Virus record (IMG/VR): IMGVR_UViG_3300045136_000284
Span: 1-42,247 of that record
From: a virus
DNA length: 42,247 nt
Reading direction: 5' to 3' (one strand)
Below are positions 25,120 to 31,722 of this stretch, one piece after another. Below the pieces are notes generated by a model. The model was not told the DNA's origin, made no database searches, and saw only the letters and a list, made by a program, of their open reading frames with translations. Both the position numbers and the translations under genes were made by a program. Every line of letters begins with the position of its first letter. Within the stretch, counting starts at the first letter, position 1.

Positions 25120-25705
25120 CGTCGATCGCTACGGCCTCCTGCGATGAACTTGTGCTTAGCTCACTGCTTCGCGCGGATTCCAGGTACCTCGCTTCCATCG
25201 CCTCCATCGGCCCAACCTGCCGGCCGCCGTTGCGAGCCGCATACAGCCGCCGAACGATGGAATCGAAGCTGTCTGTGGTCCCAGACTGGCTCGTCGCCAC
25301 GACCTGCTGCGTGACGTTGATGCCGCCCTTGCGCTCGATGTAGCCGAAGACCTCTAGCAGCAGCTTGATCGCCCCCAGGTCTTCCTTGTGGGCCAGCGAC
25401 AGCAGCCCTTGGAAAGCAAGGCGAAGCGCTTCCGGAGCGTGCAGCAGCAGCATCTTCTCCTTGAACTGCGCCAAATCGTCCTTGCTCAACTTCTTGCGTT
25501 TCAGCAGCTTGGAGAAGCGCAGATGCTCCGGGATCTCGTAGCGCGAAGGCGGGATGCCATCGGCGCTGGTAGCCGCAGCAATCTCCGCGCCTTCCGTCAA
25601 GTCCAAGTCCAGATCGACATCCGGCGCAACGATTGGACGAGCCTCCGGCTTGGCTTTGCCCTTCTGAGCCTTCGGCTTGGACTTTTTCGCCTTACCTTTC
25701 GACAT
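25112..25705 (-). CDS. Probable terminase small subunit
   Basis: I choose the ATG at 25705 (197 residues); a TTG at 25711 is also possible. The N-terminus is Lys-rich (MSKGKAKKSKPKAQKGK). A helical middle with KLLKRKKLSKDDLAQFKEK and then LAHKEDLGAIKLLLEVFGYI follows, and the C-terminus is Ser/Glu-rich. Size, charge and position directly before TerL fit TerS, which recognises phage DNA and recruits the large subunit. There is no clear HTH that I can prove by eye. Confidence 0.65.
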   Translation of the reverse strand: MSKGKAKKSKPKAQKGKAKPEARPIVAPDVDLDLDLTEGAEIAAATSADGIPPSRYEIPEHLRFSKLLKRKKLSKDDLAQFKEKMLLLHAPEALRLAFQGLLSLAHKEDLGAIKLLLEVFGYIERKGGINVTQQVVATSQSGTTDSFDSIVRRLYAARNGGRQVGPMEAMEARYLESARSSELSTSSSQEAVAIDDA

Positions 25706-25991
25706 CGGCAATTTGCTTCCGCACCGCCTCGAATCCGTTGTCCACCTTGGTCTCCAGCACGTCCAAGCGGTGCTCCATCGACGTCAGCCTGTCCTCTAGC
25801 CGCTGGTTCGTCGCCCCCCATACCGAGGAGTGCACATACCTTCCATTCAGCTTGCCAATGATCGTCTCAGCCAAACTGGCTCGAAAGTAGAGCGCGACCA
25901 GCCCACCCCCAAGCCCAATCAACCCAATGGTTGGCATCACAAAATCCTTGATCTCCGTCAGGATTTGTTGGCATAGAACGAGTTGATTCAA
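25692..25991 (-). CDS. Membrane-anchored coiled-coil protein
   Basis: The protein has 99 residues from TTG 25991, with a GGGG-rich ribosome site upstream. One hydrophobic segment at about 18-36 (VMPTIGLIGLGGGLVALYF) is followed by a coiled coil at about 62-98 (NQRLEDRLTSMEHRLDVLE). The plan resembles XhlA/holin-accessory proteins, where a membrane helix carries a coiled coil. It overlaps the TerS start. A role in lysis or in membrane anchoring is possible. Confidence 0.6.
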   Translation of the reverse strand: MNQLVLCQQILTEIKDFVMPTIGLIGLGGGLVALYFRASLAETIIGKLNGRYVHSSVWGATNQRLEDRLTSMEHRLDVLETKVDNGFEAVRKQIADVER

Positions 25992-26009
25992 CTCCGCCCC
26001 CTTTGCCCG

Positions 26010-26312
26010 TCAGAGTTTCACACCGACCACATGCAATGTGGCCCCGGTTCCTCCCGGGGCCACAAACCACAATTCATGCAACGGGATGTGCGCTGCTGGG
26101 AACGGCCCAATCGTTACTGCATTCGATCGGTCAGCAGCCTCTGGCAAAACGCTGAAGGCGTAGTCACTCGACGAAACCGCGCTTGTCGTACCAGCGTAGA
26201 CGGCATCACTGCCTGTCTCGTTCTCCATTCTGACGAACAATAGGAACTCCGGGTCGGTTGTCGCCCTGACCGCCGTTCCCCCCACTGAGACCGTGTGCTC
26301 AACAATGCCCAT
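26010..26312 (-). CDS. Hypothetical structural-like protein
   Basis: The protein has 100 residues, beta-rich and rich in Val, Ala and Gly (VEHTVSVGGTAVRATT and then ATLHVVGVKL). AAGGAGG lies before the ATG. It has no signal or membrane segment. The first gene after the promoter at 26404-26375 is likely expressed ahead of the terminase. It may be a small virion protein. No family is recognised. The C-terminal coding DNA contains a 10-bp perfect hairpin (26038-26063) with no T run. Confidence 0.55.
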   Translation of the reverse strand: MGIVEHTVSVGGTAVRATTDPEFLLFVRMENETGSDAVYAGTTSAVSSSDYAFSVLPEAADRSNAVTIGPFPAAHIPLHELWFVAPGGTGATLHVVGVKL

Positions 26313-26374
26313 TTGATGGCCTCCTTCTTCTTGCCTGGGAGTGGCCGCAACAGCAATCGCACCTCCCTGGTCAA

Positions 26375-26404
26375 AGTGTAGACTACTATACGTCTAGTAC
26401 TCAA
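26375..26404 (-). promoter_or_regulatory. Promoter before the terminase block
   Basis: On the minus strand -35 TTGAGT (26404-26399), 18 bases, -10 TACACT (26380-26375). It is in the only sizeable gap (about 106 bases) between the 264-residue gene and the 100-residue gene. An inverted repeat TAGAC-8-GTCTA (26379-26396) fills the spacer and part of the -10, which suggests an operator. Confidence 0.55.
26379..26396. promoter_or_regulatory. Inverted repeat in promoter spacer
   Basis: TAGAC (26379-26383) and GTCTA (26392-26396) are perfect inverted arms separated by 8 bases. A dimeric repressor bound here would block the promoter. The identity of a repressor is unknown. Confidence 0.45.
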
Positions 26405-26418
26405 CTGTTTTTCGTTTC

Positions 26419-27213
26419 CTAGGAACCGATTGAGGACCAAATCTTTAGTACTGCTTCCGTATCCGCGCTAGTAGCCGCTGATTCTCCAGCGGTTACGGGC
26501 CCGTCGGGCATCTTGGGAGGGGTGGGGACAATGGCTTTGGTGAGCGGCTTGACCACATCCTTGGCCAATGCCGTTAGCTTGGAGACGATCGCGGAGAGGT
26601 CCACCGGCAGATCATCCACGGAGATTACATCGTAGACGTAGATCTCCTGCGGCGCCTTGGGGTACTGGTAGACCAGCCGCACACAGCCTTCGACGTGAGC
26701 GGAGATCACATCGCGGTTCAGCCGCACGTTGTACTGCCTCCCCTCGATCTCCACCGGGACGTCCAGGAACGGCGGGGTGCGTTCCTGAATCAGAAGGTTC
26801 AGCTCCTCCACAGGCATTGCCTTCCGGCCATGCAGCTTCGCAGCAGCCTGGGGCGCAGCCGGCCGCTCCGGGGCTGCCGAAGGCTCAAAGTCCATGATCG
26901 GCGGAGGGGCATCCGCTTGAGCTGGAGCCGGGGAAGGGGCAGCGGTCGAGGGTTCCTTGGCAGAAGGCTGCGCATCTTGCGCTGCCGGCTGGCGAACGAC
27001 GCTGGATGGGCTAGGGCCCGGCCAGCCGTCCACGGCCGATTCCCATGCCGTGGCCGGTTCCTGGCGCCGGGAGAACACTCCAGACTGGAGTTCGCGCATG
27101 ATCAAGATGGTGCGCTCGATCTCATCCGCCAGCGCCTCAGCTTGAACTTCCGGGCTGCTGTCGCGGTGGCGCGCCAGGCACATCGATGCAATTCGTACGA
27201 AGAGTGCTCGGTT
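26419..27213 (-). CDS. Hypothetical protein with Pro/Ala linker
   Basis: I choose the GTG at 27213, with GGGGAG upstream and five bases after the previous TAG. A longer frame from 27261 overlaps the upstream gene. The 264 residues contain a helical N-terminus with MCLARHRD, a Pro/Ala/Ser-rich linker and a folded C-terminal part from about residue 145 (PVEELNLLIQERTPPFLDVP, then YVYDVISVDDLPVDLSAIV). No family is recognised. It is the gene before the promoter at 26404. Confidence 0.6.
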   Translation of the reverse strand, partial: NRALFVRIASMCLARHRDSSPEVQAEALADEIERTILIMRELQSGVFSRRQEPATAWESAVDGWPGPSPSSVVRQPAAQDAQPSAKEPSTAAPSPAPAQADAPPPIMDFEPSAAPERPAAPQAAAKLHGRKAMPVEELNLLIQERTPPFLDVPVEIEGRQYNVRLNRDVISAHVEGCVRLVYQYPKAPQEIYVYDVISVDDLPVDLSAIVSKLTALAKDVVKPLTKAIVPTPPKMPDGPVTAGESAATSADTEAVLKIWSSIGS

Positions 27214-27220
27214 CACTTGG

Positions 27221-27724
27221 CTAGCTCCCCAGCTCAAAGCCGTCCCAGACGGAAGAGGCATTGGCGGTGTTGAGCGTAAGCAGCGCCTGCTCCCGGCTGA
27301 TCCCTTGCTCCTTGACCATTTGCTGCACCCGGTACTCCAGCTCCGGATCGCTCAGCGGCGCCGGCGTGGGCGTCACTGGCTTGCCGTAAGGGTGCTTCAG
27401 CCGCTCCTGCTCCATCTTGCGCACAGACTCAAGAGCCTGCGCTTGCACCGATGCCACCTGCGCCAGTTTCTCAGCAGCGACTGCCAGGCTGGCGACCTGC
27501 TCTCGAAGCTCCTGTGAGCTGGTCAAAAATGCAGAGGTGGCTTCCCGGACGGCGTGATTGGAGGAAGCCACCTCTGATGCCAGTTGGGCTAACCTGTCCA
27601 GGCCGGACAGGAGTCTGCGGGTGAACTCGCCCAGCGATTTGCTCGCACGGGCGACAAGAATCCCCGTCGCCAGCCCTAGCGCTAAACACAGGGCGACGAC
27701 AGCAGGCATTTTCAATGCTTCCAT
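27221..27724 (-). CDS. Membrane-anchored coiled-coil protein
   Basis: The protein has 167 residues. A hydrophobic segment at about 8-25 (AVVALCLALGLATGILVA) is followed by helical, Ala/Glu/Gln-rich coiled-coil sequence to about residue 110 (LAQLASEVASSNHAVREAT). The C-terminus is Pro-rich and then polar. The N-terminus may be a signal anchor. The predicted promoter puts the transcript start two or three bases before the ATG; a second ATG (codon 6) is preceded by GGAAG. It may position a complex at the inner membrane. The function is unknown. Confidence 0.65.
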   Translation of the reverse strand: MEALKMPAVVALCLALGLATGILVARASKSLGEFTRRLLSGLDRLAQLASEVASSNHAVREATSAFLTSSQELREQVASLAVAAEKLAQVASVQAQALESVRKMEQERLKHPYGKPVTPTPAPLSDPELEYRVQQMVKEQGISREQALLTLNTANASSVWDGFELGS

Positions 27725-27733
27725 CTGGAAGCT

Positions 27734-27762
27734 ATTCTATACGAATGTGTTGACGGAATCAA
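27734..27762 (-). promoter_or_regulatory. Minus-strand promoter at the switch region
   Basis: On the minus strand -35 TTGATT (27762-27757), 17 bases, -10 TAGAAT (27739-27734, five of six match the TATAAT consensus). The start would be about 27727, just before the ATG at 27724, so the mRNA would have almost no leader. It overlaps the opposing promoter for the plus-strand gene. Confidence 0.6.
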
Positions 27763-27778
27763 TGATTTTGTTTACGAT
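27750..27778 (+). promoter_or_regulatory. Plus-strand promoter of the small regulator
   Basis: -35 TTGACG (27750-27755), 17 bases, -10 TACGAT (27773-27778). The start would fall at about 27785, and an ATG in the regulator frame is at 27786. The -35 region shares bases with the opposing promoter and with a palindrome. Confidence 0.6.
27757..27767. promoter_or_regulatory. Palindrome over both promoters
   Basis: AATCA-A-TGATT (27757-27767) is a perfect 5-1-5 inverted repeat. It covers the minus-strand -35 and lies in the spacer of the plus-strand promoter. It is a good candidate operator for a dimeric regulator. Confidence 0.5.
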
Positions 27779-27797
27779 CCATAGCATGAGGCCGAAA

Positions 27798-27980
27798 ATG
27801 TACAATTCGCAGACTATGCCCATAGTCATCGCCGCCAGGGTCAGCCCGACGACCAAGCGTCATCTCAAGTCGATCGGGGAGGGGAGCATCCGCAAGGGAA
27901 TCGAGAAGGTTCTGAAGTTCTACCTGGAGCAGAATTCCAAGAACGGCTCAGAGGCTGCTCAGGCTAAGGTTGGCGCCTGA
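27798..27980 (+). CDS. Small ribbon-helix-helix-like regulator
   Basis: This is the only plus-strand gene. I choose ATG 27798, preceded by GAGG, giving 60 residues; ATG 27786 would give 64 residues and be leaderless. The segment MPIVIAARVSPTTKRHLKSI, then SIRKGIEKVLKFYLEQN, reads as a short strand and two helices, the Arc/CopG (ribbon-helix-helix) plan. Such dimers bind palindromes like the one in its own promoter. It probably controls its own gene and the opposing minus-strand operon. It ends 22 bases inside the endolysin gene, tail to tail. The function is inferred. Confidence 0.6.
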   Translation: MYNSQTMPIVIAARVSPTTKRHLKSIGEGSIRKGIEKVLKFYLEQNSKNGSEAAQAKVGA

Positions 27981-28483
27981 GGCGGCTCGTTCTGCAATCC
28001 CTCTCGTGCGATTGATAGCGCCCTGTCAACCAGCGAAGACGTTGCCAGCGACCAGCACTTCACCGCGTATTGCGGGTCGGTGGCATAGTGCGCAGCAATG
28101 CCCCACAGGAAGCCCCTCACGTCCTTGTCCGCCGAGTACAGCCGGAAATGCGGAGTGTACACGTTGCGGTTCACCCCGGAGATCAACCGAGCGTGGTCCA
28201 CAAAGCACTCCTCCAGGCTGGGATACTTCTCGAACGCCGCATTAACCCGCTGCGGCCCACTAGCCGTCCACTCCGTGGTCATTGCATAGGAAGCCCCAGG
28301 GTAGCGGTCGGTGTCCTTGATTCCGAACACATTGTTGCTGTCCGGGGGCATGGCCCGCCCCCAGCCGGATTCCAGGATCGCCTGAGCCAGCACGACCTCT
28401 GCTGGGACTCCGGTCCGCCGTTCGCTGCGCACAGCCGCCTCTGCGGCCATTTTCAGAAATCTCTCTTGAGCAGGCGTAAGCAT
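27959..28483 (-). CDS. Endolysin, glucosaminidase-type
   Basis: The protein has 174 residues. The N-terminal half matches FlgJ-type glucosaminidases: PAEVVLAQAILESGWG with the catalytic Glu at residue 38, and NNVFGIK after a short loop. A C-terminal region with YPSLEECFVDHARLI and HYATDPQYA matches the second half of the same family. The enzyme cuts the glycan strands of peptidoglycan to free progeny. There is no signal peptide, so a holin or similar is needed for release. A holin candidate is at 8400-8705. It is coupled to the small gene upstream by ATGA. Confidence 0.85.
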   Translation of the reverse strand: MLTPAQERFLKMAAEAAVRSERRTGVPAEVVLAQAILESGWGRAMPPDSNNVFGIKDTDRYPGASYAMTTEWTASGPQRVNAAFEKYPSLEECFVDHARLISGVNRNVYTPHFRLYSADKDVRGFLWGIAAHYATDPQYAVKCWSLATSSLVDRALSIAREGLQNEPPQAPTLA

Positions 28484-28647
28484 CAGCTCAGCACCACCTC
28501 GCTGTTCTCAACAAGCTCTCGTCCATCGAAGGCGTTGTGGATCACCAGCCTGCCGCCGAGCACAGATTCGAATGTCGGACGGCACGGGCATGTGTCATCC
28601 TCCAGGTGCGCCTCCAAGTCCTCGACAGGCAGGATGTGGTAGTCCAC
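28483..28647 (-). CDS. Small Cys-x-Cys protein
   Basis: The protein has 54 residues, from GTG 28647 (the previous stop shares a base). It contains HILPVEDLEAH, then DDTCPCRPTFE and LVIHNAFDGRELVE. This is the widespread short phage family with a CxC (or CWC) centre and an IHNxxDGRE end, of unknown function. It sits beside the endolysin and secreted protein genes. It is too short for the usual ORF cut-off. Confidence 0.75.
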   Translation of the reverse strand: MDYHILPVEDLEAHLEDDTCPCRPTFESVLGGRLVIHNAFDGRELVENSEVVLS

Positions 28648-29144
28648 TACTTGTCCCCGATGCCGATCATGATCCCAACCGCGTGCTGAGCATCCGATAG
28701 GCTGGTCTTGGTGGCCCGGTAGTACGGCCCGATGGTCACGCCCTTGCGCACTGCGGTAATCGCCATCAGCCCGCCAGAGAGCGAGTAGCCGACATTGGTC
28801 CCGCTCTCACCGCCGGAGGACGCCATCCCGGCGGTGCCAAGCGCGTACACGTCCATGCGCCGGAAGCGCGTCAGGTACTGCGCGATGCCTGTTTCGGTGG
28901 TCGTCATCACCCGAAACGGCTCCTTCTGGACGCTCAGGAAATTGACCGCTGTGTAGGAGTAGGTAGGCTTCTCCTCTCCCCTCAGCTTCTTGGCGTAGGC
29001 CAACACCCCGTTGATTTGGGGCGAGGCGTACTGGTTAAACTGCACCCCGGCGCCCAGCCACTGGCCGGGCTGCTCCGCCCGAGCCAACGTCCCAAACAGC
29101 AGCAGCCCAAATACCAACCCGACGCCCTTGAACATAAGCCTCAT
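28647..29144 (-). CDS. Secreted beta-barrel-like protein
   Basis: The protein has 165 residues. A signal peptide (KGVGLVFGLLLFGTLARA, cleavage after residue 23) opens it. The rest alternates polar and hydrophobic residues and ends FGI-like with aromatic residues (GVTIGPYYRATKTSLS, then AVGIMIGIG), similar to outer-membrane or export-associated proteins. AGGAGG lies seven bases before the ATG. A phage protein aimed at the envelope next to the endolysin could change the host surface, for example to block superinfection, which is inference. It may also be a periplasmic lysis helper. Confidence 0.6.
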   Translation of the reverse strand: MRLMFKGVGLVFGLLLFGTLARAEQPGQWLGAGVQFNQYASPQINGVLAYAKKLRGEEKPTYSYTAVNFLSVQKEPFRVMTTTETGIAQYLTRFRRMDVYALGTAGMASSGGESGTNVGYSLSGGLMAITAVRKGVTIGPYYRATKTSLSDAQHAVGIMIGIGDK

Positions 29145-29317
29145 TGCCAGTCCTCCTTTGTTGCGAGCTTGATGGTGAGTTCGAAACCAATGCCCTTGAT
29201 GTTGCCGCGAAGCAGTAGACCGCCTTGGAGCAGCGGGATGATTTGCGATTGCAGGATGCTCCGCACCTGCTTGCCCATCTCTTGCGCCAGCTTGGTTTCG
29301 TTTACAAACAAACCCAT
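29141..29317 (-). CDS. Small hypothetical protein
   Basis: The protein has 58 residues, starting just after the previous TAG and ending with an ATGA overlap. It is helical at first (NETKLAQEMGKQVRSIL), then beta-like (GNIKGIGFELTIKLATK). No family is recognised. It lies between the beta-helix and secreted genes and is below the usual ORF cut-off. Confidence 0.65.
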   Translation of the reverse strand: MGLFVNETKLAQEMGKQVRSILQSQIIPLLQGGLLLRGNIKGIGFELTIKLATKEDWQ

Positions 29318-30262
29318 CTAACCTCCGCCCTTCATTGTACCCTGCGAGGCTTCCGGCCAGCGCAAGTATCCGTGCAATTCCATCCAGTATCCGGCCAATT
29401 CTATGTAAGCTCGGTACTCGCGCACCAGTTTGGACTTGTTATTGAACGCCTGGCGAAAAACCACCTCGGCGGACTCCAGCCAGTGGCCGATGTTGAGCCG
29501 GTGGCCAGCGGCCACGACCATCCCTGGGCCGCAGACGTACACCGGCCCGTCCGAACCTCGGATGTGAAATGGGCTGACAGACCAGCTCGTTAGCGGGTCC
29601 AGCTTCACCTCAGGCGCCACGCTAACTCCAGCGCCGATGCGCACCTTCTCGCCCACTTCAGCCCCATTGTGGATACTGGCGCCATTGCCCACAAACACGT
29701 TCTCGGCAAGCCGCACCCCATCGCCCAGGTAGGCGCCAGTGCTGATCCGAACAGCGTCCCCGATGGTGCATCCGGCGCCGACGGTTGCGCCTTCGAGCAG
29801 TGAGCAGCGCTCGCCGATGACCGTGTTCGGCCCAATGCGCACCTTTGCCCGGACGGAGGAATGCGAACCGATGCGCACTTTCTCGGACAGGACCGCCATT
29901 GGGCCGATTTCCACGTAGTTGCCGATCGTCACCTCGTCCAGAAGCAAGGCGCCTCGGCCAAGCTCGCACCCCTCGCCGACCTGGCACCTGTCACCTAGGC
30001 GCACATACGGCTGCACTTCTGCCCTAGCTCCGACCTTGGCGCCGTCTTGGAGTAAGCAGCCATGGGCAATGCGCACCTCTGAACCGATTTCGCATGTCCG
30101 CTCAATGTAGACCCGGCGGTCGATTCTGGCGCTAGGGTCGGCAGTAAACCCCGCCGCTTCAATTTGCCACGGCCAAACCCACTTCGGTAAGGGCCTGCGC
30201 TGCCCGTCGGCCTCGGCGGCCTGAGTGCGGTCAAAGATCGGTTCGTACTCTTTGGTCAGCAT
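29318..30262 (-). CDS. Left-handed beta-helix (hexapeptide) protein
   Basis: I choose ATG 30262 (314 residues); a longer frame overlaps the gene before. Residues about 50-210 hold many hexapeptide units such as IGSEVR, VGARAE, VGEGCE, IGNYVE, IGSHSS, VGAGCT and IGAGVS, which stack in the left-handed beta-helix of acyltransferases. Acetyl- and other acyltransferases, LpxA-like enzymes and carbonic anhydrases share the fold. The active-site His of a typical enzyme is not obvious. The C-terminal 90 residues (SVSPFHIRGSDGPVYVCGPG) are different and end in a helical part. It may modify a surface sugar. Confidence 0.7.
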   Translation of the reverse strand: MLTKEYEPIFDRTQAAEADGQRRPLPKWVWPWQIEAAGFTADPSARIDRRVYIERTCEIGSEVRIAHGCLLQDGAKVGARAEVQPYVRLGDRCQVGEGCELGRGALLLDEVTIGNYVEIGPMAVLSEKVRIGSHSSVRAKVRIGPNTVIGERCSLLEGATVGAGCTIGDAVRISTGAYLGDGVRLAENVFVGNGASIHNGAEVGEKVRIGAGVSVAPEVKLDPLTSWSVSPFHIRGSDGPVYVCGPGMVVAAGHRLNIGHWLESAEVVFRQAFNNKSKLVREYRAYIELAGYWMELHGYLRWPEASQGTMKGGG

Positions 30263-30500
30263 CTTGCTTCGCTTGGCCTTCCTCCTTGTCCTGGTGCAGC
30301 CCAAGCCCTTGCTCGACCCTGACAGCATACAGCCAGGCGCCAAGCAGGATGTTGCTCACCATGCCAGACTGCATGTTCTCGTTGATCAGGCGCACGTCCT
30401 GCTCGCTGAACTCCGCCAGCGCCATCTCCTCAGCGGAGATTTCCAGCCGCAGCACCCATTTGCTCGCAGTCTTCTTATCGATTCCAGCGTAAACCCGCAC
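30231..30500 (-). CDS. Hypothetical protein
   Basis: The protein has 89 residues, from GTG 30500, shortly after the previous TAA. It starts VYAGIDKKTASKWVLRLE, then has an acidic helical segment (ISAEEMALAEFSEQDV) and an amphipathic helix (MVSNILLGAWLYAVRVE). The end is acidic and polar. No family is recognised. Confidence 0.55.
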   Translation of the reverse strand: MRVYAGIDKKTASKWVLRLEISAEEMALAEFSEQDVRLINENMQSGMVSNILLGAWLYAVRVEQGLGLHQDKEEGQAKQDADQRVRTDL

Positions 30501-30501
30501 C

Positions 30502-30795
30502 TTACCGTTCCTCCTCTCCTTGATCGGCTTCGGGCTGTGGCAGCCCCTTGCGGATGGCTACTACCCCGCCACGTCCGCGCCCCGACTCTGCTTGTCGCTC
30601 CCTGGCCGCCTGCGCGGCTTCCTTGGCGATTCTCAGAAGCGACATTCCCAGCCGCCCTGCGGTTTCGATGTCGAAATAGGCTGCGGATGACGAGCCGTCG
30701 CTACCCTTCAGCTCCAATAGCACCAATTCGCCGTCCGAGCTTCGCATGACGCGCACTTCTCCGGTAACCACATCTTTGCCTTCAGGCTTTCCCAC
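30502..30795 (-). CDS. Hypothetical protein
   Basis: The protein has 97 residues, from GTG 30795, with GGGAG nine bases upstream. It has a beta-like start (VTGEVRVMRSSDGELVLLEL), then a helical segment (AGRLGMSLLRIAKEAAQAAR) and an Arg/Gly/Gln-rich tail. There is no known domain. The start overlaps the end of the zinc-finger gene upstream. Confidence 0.55.
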   Translation of the reverse strand: MGKPEGKDVVTGEVRVMRSSDGELVLLELKGSDGSSSAAYFDIETAGRLGMSLLRIAKEAAQAARERQAESGRGRGGVVAIRKGLPQPEADQGEEER

Positions 30796-31168
30796 TGCTG
30801 CTTTCTCCCTTCTTCTGTTTGGCCAACCGCCGGCGCTGACGGTTGGCTGCCTCGCGTTGCCGGGTCCATTGCCGCTGGCACTCGCCTGGGTGCAAGCGGG
30901 TGTTGCGGTCGCCTACGCCTGGCTGACCGCACATCCGGCAAATAAACGGCCGCTGAGCCTTGTGGCTGTAGACCAAAGACGGCCCATCGCCAGGCTCGTA
31001 GAACTTCGCTTGCGCCAAAATGCGCTGGGTAGGCACATGGACTAGCTGGGCACACGCCCCACGCTTCGCCGCCAGCCGGCAACGCTGCACGCCGTCGTCG
31101 AAGCTCGCTGCCGGCCATGTGCCAACTTTGCCCAGAGCAGTTTTCCACCGCACTTCGTACTCTGCCAT
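30782..31168 (-). CDS. HPGEC-type Zn protein, long form
   Basis: The protein has 128 residues from ATG 31168; a TTG two codons earlier is possible. The first part (EVRWKTALGKVGTWPAAS) is beta-like. The second has CRMCGQPGVGDRNTRLHPGE, then CQRQWTRQREAANRQ with a strongly basic end. A closely related segment is in the 68-residue gene at 32723-32929. The C-x-x-C...H-P-G-E-C pattern looks like a zinc site followed by a basic helix that could bind nucleic acid. It is coupled to the regulator gene upstream. Confidence 0.6.
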   Translation of the reverse strand: MAEYEVRWKTALGKVGTWPAASFDDGVQRCRLAAKRGACAQLVHVPTQRILAQAKFYEPGDGPSLVYSHKAQRPFICRMCGQPGVGDRNTRLHPGECQRQWTRQREAANRQRRRLAKQKKGESSSGKA

Positions 31169-31170
31169 AC

Positions 31171-31722
31171 TCAATCCACCATCGGCACGCCGATGTCTTC
31201 CAGGGCTTGTTTGATCTCATGGGCTGTCTTAACGCCGCAGCCCCTGCGGCTCATGAACCACTTCATCCCTTTCATCGCCGCCTGCGCCACCGTGGTCACG
31301 CCTTCCCGGACAAGCACGTTGTACGCCCTGGTGCTTACCCGTAGGAACTCTATCGGCAGCTCCGTAGCTGGCGGGAGGGTGCTCACGGGCCTTGAAGGCG
31401 CAACAGTAGGCTTCGACAGCCTCAGGAGGATGATCTCCTCTTTGAGCTGCCTGATCCTCTCCTGCGCTCGCCATTGCGCCTCTACCGCTCGGATCAGCCG
31501 GCGAGTGACCACCAGAGCTTTCTGCCGTGCCCGCTCGTAGCTAACCCCAAGCTGCTCCCCGATCTGGTCATAGGTCTTCCCTGAGAGGCGCATCCAGAAC
31601 GCTTGCGAATCCGACCGACTCATCCCAGGGATCTGCTGGTAGGATTCCTTAAGGTCAGCCAGCGACGGCTTAATTCCGCTCTTTCTCATCAAGCTCAGCA
31701 TTTGCCGTGACATTCGGCTCAT
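31171..31722 (-). CDS. Sigma region 4-like HTH joined to alpha-CTD-like domain
   Basis: The protein has 183 residues. Residues about 42-78 (FWMRLSGKTYDQIGEQLGVS, then YERARQKALVVTRRL) carry the helix-turn-helix of sigma factor region 4. Residues about 122-180 (LPIEFLRVSTRAYNVLVREG, then RRGCGVKTAHEIKQALEDIG) match the C-terminal domain of the RNA polymerase alpha subunit. R132, N135, G163 and K165 line up with the UP-element contact residues R265, N268, G296 and K298 of E. coli alpha. It is not a complete sigma factor. It may direct or mimic polymerase at chosen promoters. The start is overlapped by the previous gene (ATGA). Confidence 0.75.
   Translation of the reverse strand: MSRMSRQMLSLMRKSGIKPSLADLKESYQQIPGMSRSDSQAFWMRLSGKTYDQIGEQLGVSYERARQKALVVTRRLIRAVEAQWRAQERIRQLKEEIILLRLSKPTVAPSRPVSTLPPATELPIEFLRVSTRAYNVLVREGVTTVAQAAMKGMKWFMSRRGCGVKTAHEIKQALEDIGVPMVD

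Noticed and set aside
26038-26063. Terminator hairpin GTGGCCCCGG/CCGGGGCCAC
   Set aside because: It is a perfect 10-bp stem but lies inside a coding frame and has no T run on either strand.
27558-27797. A longer start for the plus-strand regulator
   Set aside because: The upstream extension is antisense to the membrane coiled-coil gene and lies before the promoter. The ribosome site supports 27798, or the leaderless ATG 27786.
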